Shown here piece after piece: positions 51,192-58,441 of a stretch of DNA of 64,000 bases. The notes beneath the pieces were generated by a model. It was not told where the DNA came from and did not search any database. It saw nothing but the letters and a program-made list of their open reading frames with translations. Each line of letters opens with the position of its first letter. The stretch's first letter is position 1. Position numbers and translations under genes: made by a program. Source of the DNA: JBBROS01 sp963752225 (GTDB lineage: Bacteria > Pseudomonadota > Alphaproteobacteria > Acetobacterales > Acetobacteraceae); contig CAVVXS010000014.1 in the NCBI GenBank assembly GCA_963752225.1, forward strand, positions 23,729 to 87,728, written 5' to 3'.

Positions 51192-51704
51192 ATGCCGACC
51201 TTCTTCACCGCGGACACGCATTTCGGCCACGCCGGCGCCCGCTCGCTGTATCGAAGGCCGTTCGCCAGCGTGGCGGCCATGGACGCGGCCATGCTCACCC
51301 GCTGGAACGCAGCGGTCGCGCCGGGCGACACGGTGTTCCATCTCGGCGATTTTGCCGTGTGGCACCCCGACCCCGGCGGACTGCTCGACCGGCTGCACGG
51401 ACTGAAGCACCTGTTGACCGGCAACAACGACCCGGCCGCGGTCACCACGCTGCCGGGCTGGGCGAGCGTGCAGCCCTACCTCGAGCTGGTCGTCGACGGC
51501 GTCGCGCTGGTGCTGTGCCACTACGCGTTCCGAACCTGGTCCGGCATGGGAAAGGGGGCCTGGAACCTGCACGGGCACAGCCACGGCCGCTTGAAGCCGC
51601 TGCCGCGCCAAGCCGACGCCGGAGTTGATGTGTGGGACTTCACGCCGGTCACGCTGGCGGCGATCACGGCATCTCGGCAGCGCCGGCCAGCCACGGTAAG
51701 GTAG
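51192..51704 (+). CDS. Metallophosphoesterase (YfcE/phage-type)
   Basis: A 170-residue calcineurin-like phosphoesterase: FFTADTHFGHAGARSLYRRP (D-x-H metal site), VFHLGDFAVW (GDxx), LLTGNNDP (the usual GNHD becomes GNND), LCHYAF and LHGHSHGRLKP. The set of ligands is complete apart from GNND for GNHD, which is a common variation in this compact group. Substrate unknown. Confidence 0.83.
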   Translation: MPTFFTADTHFGHAGARSLYRRPFASVAAMDAAMLTRWNAAVAPGDTVFHLGDFAVWHPDPGGLLDRLHGLKHLLTGNNDPAAVTTLPGWASVQPYLELVVDGVALVLCHYAFRTWSGMGKGAWNLHGHSHGRLKPLPRQADAGVDVWDFTPVTLAAITASRQRRPATVR

Positions 51705-51731
51705 GCGGTGGGAGCAGGAGGAACGCCGCGC

Positions 51732-51983
51732 ATGACCGAGACCACGTTGGATGTCAAAGGCATGTCCTGCCCGTTGCCGGTGCTGCGTGCGAACCGGGCG
51801 CTTCGCTCGCTCGAGGCCGGCGACCGGCTGCGAGTGCTGGCGACCGACCGCGCCGCCGTGGCCGATTTCCAGGCGTTCTGCCGCGAGACCGGCCACGCAT
51901 TGATCGCTCAGGGCGAGGAGGCCGGGGTGTTCTCCTTCACCATTCGCAAGCGCGCCGACCAGCCCGAACAGGCCGGCGCATGA
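51732..51983 (+). CDS. TusA-family sulfurtransferase
   Basis: An 83-residue TusA/SirA-like protein: TLDVKGMSCPLPVLRANRAL has the active persulfide cysteine in the C-P-x-P motif, then the two-strand core to VFSFTIRKR. It relays sulfane sulfur for tRNA thiolation or other thio-cofactors. Its stop overlaps the next gene (ATGA). Confidence 0.9.
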   Translation: MTETTLDVKGMSCPLPVLRANRALRSLEAGDRLRVLATDRAAVADFQAFCRETGHALIAQGEEAGVFSFTIRKRADQPEQAGA

Positions 51984-52927
51984 AGCCCGCCTCGCAAGGG
52001 GTGGCGATGATCACCCACCTGTCCGGGCTGGAGCACGACACCGGGCCCTGGCACCCGGAGTGCCCCGACCGGCTGCGCGCCGTGCTGCAGGCGCTGGAGC
52101 ACCCCGACTTCGTGCCCCTGCTGCGCGAGCAGGCGCCGGAAGCGACCGTGGAGATGCTGGAGCTGGCTCACCCCGCCAGTTATGTGCGGGAGATCCTGTC
52201 GATCCGGCCGGGGCAGGGCGAGAGCCAGCACATCGACGGCGACACGCTCATGAGCCACGGCAGCCCGGCCGCCATCCGGCACCAGGTCGGCGGCTGCGTC
52301 GCCGGCGTGGACGCGGTCATGGAGGGCTGGGCGCGGGCCGCCTTTGTCGCGGTGCGGCCGCCGGGCCACCATGCCGAGCGCACCCGGGCGATGGGCTTCT
52401 GCTTGTTCAACGGCGCCGCCATCGCCGCCTATCACGCCCGCCAGCGCTGGGGCCTGAAGCGGATTGCGGTCGTGGACTTCGACGTCCACCACGGCAATGG
52501 CACCCAGGACATCTTCGAACGCGACCCCGACCTGTTCTACACCAGTTCGCACCAATCGCCCTGCTACCCCGGCACCGGCGCCGCGTCGGAGCGGGGGGTG
52601 GCGGACAACGTCGTCAACATGCCGCTGCGGCCCGGCACCGACGGCGCCGGGTTCCGCCAGGCGTGGGACGGCACCGGACTGCCGGCGCTCGACGCCTTTG
52701 CGCCGGAGCTGCTGATCGTCAGCGCCGGGTTCGACGCGCACAGGGCGGACCCGCTGGCCAACTTGCGACTCGAGACCGACGATTTCGGCTGGATCACCGA
52801 CCGTCTGCTGGAGGTGGCCGAGCGGCATTGCGGCGGCCGCATCGTCTCGATCCTGGAGGGCGGCTACGACCTTCAGGCGCTTGGCGCCTCGGTCGCCTTG
52901 CACGTCCGCCGGCTGATGCGGCAATAG
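51980..52927 (+). CDS. Histone deacetylase-like amidohydrolase
   Basis: A 315-residue arginase-fold zinc deacetylase: RPPGHHAERTRAMGFCLFN (catalytic His pair), VVDFDVHHGNGTQDIFE (zinc Asp and His), SAGFDAHRADPL (second zinc Asp) and ILEGGYDLQAL. Bacterial relatives act on acetylated polyamines, acetoin or small amides. The window also contains spermidine genes, but not adjacent. Starts inside the tusA stop. Confidence 0.92.
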   Translation: MKPASQGVAMITHLSGLEHDTGPWHPECPDRLRAVLQALEHPDFVPLLREQAPEATVEMLELAHPASYVREILSIRPGQGESQHIDGDTLMSHGSPAAIRHQVGGCVAGVDAVMEGWARAAFVAVRPPGHHAERTRAMGFCLFNGAAIAAYHARQRWGLKRIAVVDFDVHHGNGTQDIFERDPDLFYTSSHQSPCYPGTGAASERGVADNVVNMPLRPGTDGAGFRQAWDGTGLPALDAFAPELLIVSAGFDAHRADPLANLRLETDDFGWITDRLLEVAERHCGGRIVSILEGGYDLQALGASVALHVRRLMRQ

Positions 52928-52953
52928 GGGCGCTTGGCATGGATGGAGGCCGC

Positions 52954-53202
52954 ATGGCCGACGGGATCCAACGAGTGGATGAAATCGCCGGCTTGTCGTT
53001 CGAGGACGCGCTGGCCGAGCTGGAACGGATCGTGCGCGGGCTCGAGGGCGGGCAGCAGAAGCTGGAGGACGCCATCACCGCCTATGAGCGCGGCGCCGTG
53101 CTGCGCCGGCATTGCGAAGCCAAGCTGGCCGAGGCCGAAGCGCGGGTGCAGGCGATCGTGGAACGTGCCGACGGGTCGTTGGCCGTGAAGGGCATGGAAT
53201 GA
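52954..53202 (+). CDS. xseB: Exodeoxyribonuclease VII small subunit
   Basis: An 82-residue helical protein: LSFEDALAELERIVRGLEGG and KLEDAITAYERGAVLRRHCE are the diagnostic antiparallel helices. ATG 52954 has GGAGG four bases upstream; a second ATG at 52939 in frame is possible. It overlaps ispA (ATGA). Confidence 0.95.
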   Translation: MADGIQRVDEIAGLSFEDALAELERIVRGLEGGQQKLEDAITAYERGAVLRRHCEAKLAEAEARVQAIVERADGSLAVKGME

Positions 53203-54104
53203 GCGTCGCCCTGGTGCGCGTGGACGTGCCGGCCGCCTTGGCCGAGCAGGGACGCCTGGTGGAGCAGGCGCTCGACGCGCTGCTGCCGCTGCCCGACGGG
53301 CACGAGCGGCGGCTCATCGAGGCGATGCGCTACGCGGCACTCGGCGGCGGCAAGCGGCTGCGCGGATTCCTGGTGATGGAGGTGTCGTCGTTGTTCGGCG
53401 TGGCGGTGACCTGCGCCGCGCGGGTGGCCGCGTCGGTCGAGATGATGCACGCCTATTCGCTGGTGCACGACGACCTGCCGGCGATGGACGATGACGACCT
53501 CCGCCGCGGTCAGCCGAGCACGCACAAGCAGTTCGACGAGGCGACTGCAATCCTGGCCGGCGACGCGCTCCAGGCTCGCAGCTTCGAGGTTCTGGCCGAG
53601 CCCGACACCCACGCCGACCCGCTGGCGCGCTGCGAACTGGTGCAAGCGCTGGGCCTGGCGAGCGGCGGGCGCGGCATGGCGGCCGGGCAGATGATCGACA
53701 TGGCGACCGAGGGCATGACGCTGACCGCGGCCGAAGTCGGCCGGCTGCAGGCGTTGAAGACCGGGCGGCTGATCCAGTACAGCGCCGAGGCGGGCGCCAT
53801 CCTGGGCCGTGCGGCGCCGCCGCTGCGCACCCAGGTGATGGCTTATGGGCGGGATCTCGGCGCAGCCTTCCAGATCGCCGACGACGTTTTGGACGCCGTC
53901 GGCACAACGGAGGGGATCGGCAAGACAGCCGGCAAGGACCAGGCTGCCGGCAAGGCGACGCTGGTCGCGCTGCTGGGCGTCGAGCGGGCGCAGACCCAGG
54001 CCGACATGCTGGCCCGGCAAGCGGTGCGCCACCTCGAGGCGTTCGGCCCCGAAGCGGACCGGCTACGGGCGCTGGCCGGCTACGTCGTGCAGCGACAACA
54101 CTGA
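53199..54104 (+). CDS. ispA: Polyprenyl (farnesyl/geranyl) diphosphate synthase
   Basis: A 301-residue trans-prenyltransferase: GGGKRLRGFLVM, first aspartate motif VHDDLPAMDDDDLRRG, KTGRLIQYSAEAGA and second motif FQIADDVLDAVGTTE followed by GKTAGKDQAAGKATLV. It makes FPP for quinones, hopanoids and carrier lipids. The usual partner dxs is not between it and tlyA, so it must lie elsewhere. Confidence 0.95.
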   Translation: MSVALVRVDVPAALAEQGRLVEQALDALLPLPDGHERRLIEAMRYAALGGGKRLRGFLVMEVSSLFGVAVTCAARVAASVEMMHAYSLVHDDLPAMDDDDLRRGQPSTHKQFDEATAILAGDALQARSFEVLAEPDTHADPLARCELVQALGLASGGRGMAAGQMIDMATEGMTLTAAEVGRLQALKTGRLIQYSAEAGAILGRAAPPLRTQVMAYGRDLGAAFQIADDVLDAVGTTEGIGKTAGKDQAAGKATLVALLGVERAQTQADMLARQAVRHLEAFGPEADRLRALAGYVVQRQH

Positions 54105-54835
54105 AGCAGCGCGCCGACCAGGCGCTGGTGGACCGCGGCCTGGCCGAAAGCCGGACCCGGGCGCAAGCGCTGATCATGGCCGGCAAGGTGTTCTCCGGCG
54201 ACCGGCCGATCAGGAAGGCGGGCGAGACCCTGCCCGCGGACGCGCCGCTGCTGGTCAAGGGTCAGGACCATCCCTGGGCGTCCCGCGGCGGCCTGAAGCT
54301 GGATCACGCGCTTGGCCATTTCGGGCTGTCGCCGGCCGGGCGTGTGTGCCTGGACGTTGGCGCCAGCACCGGCGGCTTTACCAGCGTCCTGCTGCATCAC
54401 GGCGCCGTCCGGGTCTACGCGGTGGACGTCGGACACGGGCAGCTGGCTTGGTCACTGCGTTCGGACCCGCGCGTGGTGGTGCTGGAGCGGACCAACGCCC
54501 GGCATTTGACCGCGGCGCAGATCCCGGAGCCGCCGCGGGCGCTGGTGTGCGACGCAAGCTTCATCGGCCTGCAAACCGTGCTGCCGGCGGCGATCGGCCT
54601 ATGCGCCGCCGATGCCTGGGCGGTGGCGCTCATCAAGCCGCAATTCGAAGCCGGCCCGGAACAGGTCGGCAAGGGCGGTGTCGTCCGCGACCCGGCGGTG
54701 CATGCCGCAGTCTGTGAGCGGATCGCGGCTTGGTGGTCGGGCTTGCCGGGATGGACGGTGCTGGGGATCGAGCCGAGCCCGATCACCGGCCCTGAGGGAA
54801 ACCGGGAGTTCCTGCTCGCCGCCCGCCGGGCGTAA
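54101..54835 (+). CDS. tlyA: TlyA-family rRNA 2'-O-methyltransferase, probable CTG start
   Basis: A protein of about 244 residues: S4 RNA-binding domain, then an RrmJ-like methyltransferase (VCLDVGASTGGFTSVLLHHG, VYAVDVGHGQLAW, LVCDASFIGLQTVLP, ALIKPQFEAGPEQVGKGGVV). It methylates rRNA cytidines. The conserved S4 start LKQRADQALVDRGLAESRTR is in frame only from CTG 54101, whose CTGA overlaps the ispA stop as ATGA does elsewhere here. The first standard start, GTG 54128, would cut off nine S4 residues. The coordinates use the CTG. Confidence 0.85.
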   Translation: MKQRADQALVDRGLAESRTRAQALIMAGKVFSGDRPIRKAGETLPADAPLLVKGQDHPWASRGGLKLDHALGHFGLSPAGRVCLDVGASTGGFTSVLLHHGAVRVYAVDVGHGQLAWSLRSDPRVVVLERTNARHLTAAQIPEPPRALVCDASFIGLQTVLPAAIGLCAADAWAVALIKPQFEAGPEQVGKGGVVRDPAVHAAVCERIAAWWSGLPGWTVLGIEPSPITGPEGNREFLLAARRA

Positions 54836-54886
54836 CCGGGCGCGCGGTTGCGGGCCGGATAGGTCTTCTGTATACGCGCCGCGTGT

Positions 54887-54958
<72 letters not shown>

Positions 54959-54959
54959 T

Positions 54960-55628
54960 CATAATTTTCAGTGGGTTAGATAACTGAACGCGGACTTCCG
55001 GATTTGTGAGGAAAGCGGAGCGGACCCCGAGCGGACCTGCTGGATCGCCGACCACCTAGGAGATCACTGCAAATGACGCTCGCGCGCATCGTTGAGCAGG
55101 TGAACTCGGGCGACGTTGAGTTTGGCTCAGAGATGCCTTAGCCGCCGCTTGACCACGCGGGCACCGGAAAGTGAGCCTCAGGCGCGGGTTGCTCAGGGTG
55201 TGGATCGCAGGCGGGCTGCTTTGGTTGGCGGGGTTTGGCCACTTCTCGGGCGGGCAGACGATTATCGGGGTTGCTTTAGACGGTTTTCCCACGGTCTCCT
55301 TGACGGCTTACCCAGGCGGGATAGATCAGTGTTTCACTGGATCATAGCGGTCGGCCGGGAAGGAACGGCTTTGACTGCTTCGATGATCCCGTCACTACAG
55401 GACTGAGCCCGCGCGAGGCGCGTGTTTGGTTGCGTCAATTCGTTGCTGTTGGTTTATTGGCTCCGCTCCTCGTCCTAGCGGCCGGCCATGTCGGAGCTTG
55501 GGTAGCGAGAGGCTTTAGGTCGCATTAGGTCATCCATTTGATTGAAGCTTCGCGAATGGGTTTGACCGCGCGCGCGCGGCGTTGGGCGCCTACTCGCTGC
55601 CTTAACAGCGCGTTGAAGAAGTCTGCTT
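54960..55628. other. Gene-poor stretch with decayed coding traces
   Basis: No intact gene. A 22-codon frame (ATG 55073, stop 55141) has a good AGGAGA site but resembles nothing. From GTG 55171 a frame of 58 codons gives a hydrophobic start (RVWIAGGLLWLAGFGHFSGG, stop 55345-55347); a second frame from about 55325 to 55528 ends VGLLAPLLVLAAGHVGAWVA. Together they look like the two membrane helices of one small membrane protein broken by a frameshift. The right edge adjoins the transposase remnant. Confidence 0.5.
55171..55528 (+). pseudogene. Possible broken two-helix membrane protein
   Basis: First frame (55171-55347): N-terminal helix VWIAGGLLWLAGFG and a polar loop. Second frame (from about 55325, stop 55526-55528): DCFDDPVTTGLSPREARVWL followed by helix AVGLLAPLLVLAAGHVGAW and a basic end. 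Helix-loop-helix order with a charged end is common in small alphaproteobacterial membrane proteins, so one frameshift between about 55320 and 55345 would join them. Tentative. Confidence 0.4.
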
Positions 55629-56706
55629 TCAGGCGACCGGGTGTGATTGAAGGCTGACCGCCAGCGCTCTGATCTGATCCCCGGCGATGGCGACGAGGAG
55701 CAAAATGGATCCGTCATCGGATGTCCCGATGGCGCCAAGCCAGAGCGAAACCCGCGCGAGAGAGCCCCGAGGGGTTCCGGCACCGGTCAGCAGGCGCATG
55801 ATCAACCCCAAGTTGTACCCGGCGACGTGGATCAGGTATCGCTTGTGGAGGTTCTCGCGGCCGCGCAGCCAAGCCCTTCGCGTGCCGCCGCGATCCAGGA
55901 TCAGCGCGAAGCCGCGCTCGACCAGTTCGGCGCGGAGCTTGAACGCCTGTCGGGCCACCTCGGAGAGCAACCGTGCGCGATTGTTGTAGACGGCGCGGCG
56001 TGCGGCATCATCGCCGTGCCAACGCAGGAAGCCATCACGCCGGGGTTCGGCGACGCGGCTCTTCCACGGCCCGTCCTCAAGTTCCTTCAGACCGGCACGG
56101 GAGTGGTAGCCTTTGTCAGCCACCACTTCGGCCGGGTCCTCGGGTGTCGGTGCCGCATCGACTTCGGCCAGGTGTGTGGCCGCACTTGCCAGCGTGTCCG
56201 GCAGGCTGGTGGTGTCGCCCTGGTCGGCTTGGTGCATCTCGACCGCAATCACCGCGCCGGTGTCCAGGTCCATCGCATGCTCGGGCTTGTAGGCCAGATG
56301 CGTGCGGCCGTAATTCATCCTGGCGATCCGCGCATCCGGGTCGGTGGGGCTTTCCCAGTCCGCGTTGGACAGCTTCTTGTCTTTGCGGCGGCGATCCAGC
56401 CGGATCAGATCGTCCGCCGTCGGGGTCTCGATGCCGCTCTCGGCGGCCATGCGCCGCAGCATCTCCCGGTAGGTCTCGCCGCCATCGCGCCGCACGATCG
56501 TGCGCAGCGCCGCGTTGGCCTCCATCGTGGAGCTGTCGACGCCGATCCGCTCGCCCTTGATCAAGCCATGCTCGGCCAGGCGTTGCAGGACCCAGGTGAG
56601 ACTTGTCGTGCAACTCGAGCGGCAGGCGCGAGCGGGTGCGGCTCAGCCAGGAATAATCAGGGACCGGCTGGCGCTCGCCGAGGCGCAGGAACTCGCGCAG
56701 CGACAT
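55629..56706 (-). pseudogene. DDE transposase (IS5/IS1182-like), frameshifted and 5'-truncated
   Basis: The main part (from about 56560 down to 55629) has GLIKGERIGVDSSTMEANAA (first Asp), TDPDARIARMNYGRTHLAYK and VVADKGYHSRAGLKELEDG (second Asp), the transposase DDE fold. The N-terminal SLREFLRLGERQPVPDYSWL and RTRSRLPLELHDK lie in another frame, broken near 56605 where HDK should continue into TWVLQRLAEHGL. The start of the protein is missing and is joined to unrelated sequence at about 56703. Inactive unless programmed frameshifting is used, which the missing start argues against. Confidence 0.8.
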
Positions 56707-56875
56707 GCCTCGCCGTCGATGGGCGGGTTGCCAGGCTCGCCTCGCCCACGGCCAGGAAGGTGTCGCGCCAGCCGCTGAGCGTCGCCGCCGTCACACAGAG
56801 CACCCGTGAAACCAGCTCAAGGCCCTCGCCCCGAAGCAGCCGCAGCACCGCGTCGCGTTTGCGTCGCCTTGACAT
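56707..56875 (-). pseudogene. Fragment of a second transposase (helix-turn-helix orfA type)
   Basis: Starting at ATG 56875, MSRRRKRDAVLRLLRGEGLE and LVSRVLCVTAATLSGWRDTF are the helix-turn-helix of an IS3-like orfA. It stops matching after EASLATRP and runs into the DDE transposase gene in a different frame. It shows that one insertion sequence landed in, or recombined with, another. Confidence 0.65.
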
Positions 56876-57428
56876 GGGCCCACCCCCGCCCCTGTCGTCG
56901 TCTCTTCTATCATATTCGTCATCCCTGTCGCGGATGCCGTCCGCTTGCGGGATTCTCAATCAACCGTGGGGCGGAGGACGGAGGGTCGCCTCGCCGCGTG
57001 GTTCGCTAGTGTAGCCTGGCTTTCACTCGGTGCTCGGGCGTCTACCGGCCGCAGGCGGTCAGCGCCACTGGCTGAATGATTTCCAGAAGGGCCATAATCT
57101 CGCGTCTCACGCAATCGCCGTTGAGTTCTTCGGTTCGTGTAGCGCGACGGATCCTATTCATCCGTAAGGCGACGCATAAACTTACGGGCCTCGCCAAAGG
57201 GAAGCGCCCCTTCTGATTTTGGTTTCGTAACGGAACAAGGATGACCCGGCATGTTCGGGAGGCCCGAGTGGCCATCGAGACGCTCGTGGCACGTCGGACG
57301 AGCAGGGCGAAGACTGGCTGTGGTCAGAATTCGGCCAACATGCCTTGAGCGACTGGCGTTTTGACCTCGCAATTACAGCGTTAAGAGCAAACTAACTTCG
57401 ATTGCAGATTGTCGAAGAAAGTTCCACT
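56876..57428. other. 553 bases without a convincing gene
   Basis: The part next to the IS fragment is still GC-rich; from about 57060 the composition drops. On the minus strand, SEGALPFGEARKFMRRLTDE (ending near 57154) resembles a short conserved piece of phage-integrase-associated proteins, but the frame is too degraded to call. No RNA gene or hairpin of note was seen. Confidence 0.4.
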
Positions 57429-57728
57429 TCATTCAATTCTCGAGTTGCTAAGGCCCCCCACCCGATGACGTCCTAAACCCACGTGCGTCCGGAGACCATA
57501 CACACTAATTCCGAGCCAGAACACCTCAATGAGAATAGCTGCAGCATTTGGGGCATGCACAAGCGACAGCAAGATGAAAAAAGACCCAACAATGTTACCA
57601 GCCTGATACCAAAATCTCGAGACCAACGCAGCGTCTTGCTGCGAAGCGTGATACATAACAACGACAAGACAAGCCCCACACACTCCAAGCGCATCAGCCA
57701 ACGTCTCGACGGTCAATGAGGTGCTCAT
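57429..57728 (-). CDS. CBU_0592-like small membrane protein
   Basis: A 99-residue protein with three membrane helices: LADALGVCGACLVVVMYHAS, FWYQAGNIVGSFFILLSLV and AAAILIEVFWLGISVYGL. The order and the conserved middle (YQ.GN..G) match CBU_0592-family membrane proteins, which have no known function. Its ATG overlaps the stop of the SpeD-like gene by 4 bases, so it is the last gene of a five-gene unit. Confidence 0.72.
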   Translation of the reverse strand: MSTSLTVETLADALGVCGACLVVVMYHASQQDAALVSRFWYQAGNIVGSFFILLSLVHAPNAAAILIEVFWLGISVYGLRTHVGLGRHRVGGLSNSRIE

Positions 57729-58441
57729 GCAGCGGTCTCTTCTTGCGGAATAATCGAAAGCTCTTTGTCGTTTGCCGCCGGCTGACCCGAACTGAGCGTC
57801 GGATCGCGGAACACGTCACTTGAAGGCATACTGACCTTCGTGCCTCTTGCGGCCCATCCGCCCCAAAATCGCGTCGACCTTTGAGGAACTTCTTGAAAGG
57901 ACCTGGTCGTCGCACCCTCTGCCTGCAAAGTAAGACTACCCTCGCGGTCCAGGAACTTCCACTCTATCTTAGACGGTTCGAACACATCTAGCGCGTCGAA
58001 CACGACAGTGAGATCAAGGTCTGAGCACGTGTAGACGTCGAGCTGAACAATACCAGGAACGCATTCGTCCCACGTGTGCATGACAACATGTGAGGTTTCA
58101 ATGATGGCAAACGCAGTCAGGCCACGGTTTCCGGGGTTCGCGCAGTACATTGCCCTGGGTCCGAACATGATTTTCATGCCGATGTTACCGATAAGTTCTT
58201 TCATCCAACTACAAACAAATGCACAATGACGGTTCGTAAGACGATCCAGTCTTGTCTTTCCAATTGGCGGCTTTGCTACTTCCGCCCTAATAACAACATG
58301 GCGGTGACGATTATCAGGTGACATGTGAGTCTCCAGGGGACGACGGGACAATAAGATGGAGCGCTTGTCGCGAGTTTGGACGACGTCGCAGGGCGTTGTA
58401 AGAGCTGACATTAGTTCACTATGCGACTTTTCTGTTATCAA
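57725..58441 (-). CDS. Atypical S-adenosylmethionine decarboxylase-like protein
   Basis: A 238-residue SpeD-like protein. The core shows FAIIETSHVVMHTWDE and IVQLDVYTCSDLD, parallel to AESHISIHTWPE and DIFMCGACD of the window's own SpeD. The pyruvoyl-forming serine would be S117, but the residue before it is Thr, not Glu (ETSH). Cys 139 fits the catalytic Cys. It has a 40-residue N-terminal extension (an inner start at METH, residue 37-40, is possible) and a C-terminal tail of about 65. It overlaps the GGDEF-EAL gene by 23 bases. It may act on SAM or on a different amino acid, or be a non-catalytic sensor. Confidence 0.72.
   Translation of the reverse strand: MITEKSHSELMSALTTPCDVVQTRDKRSILLSRRPLETHMSPDNRHRHVVIRAEVAKPPIGKTRLDRLTNRHCAFVCSWMKELIGNIGMKIMFGPRAMYCANPGNRGLTAFAIIETSHVVMHTWDECVPGIVQLDVYTCSDLDLTVVFDALDVFEPSKIEWKFLDREGSLTLQAEGATTRSFQEVPQRSTRFWGGWAARGTKVSMPSSDVFRDPTLSSGQPAANDKELSIIPQEETAA

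Larger units (their letters stand above)
55600..56900 (-). mobile_element. Degenerate chimeric insertion-sequence remnant
   Basis: Combines the two transposase fragments above. The 3' flank holds (minus strand) CTTCTTCAACGCGCTGTTAA, the type of end seen in DDE insertion sequences of this group. No matching inverted repeat or target duplication could be found at the other side, in keeping with loss of that end. Boundaries are approximate. Confidence 0.55.
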
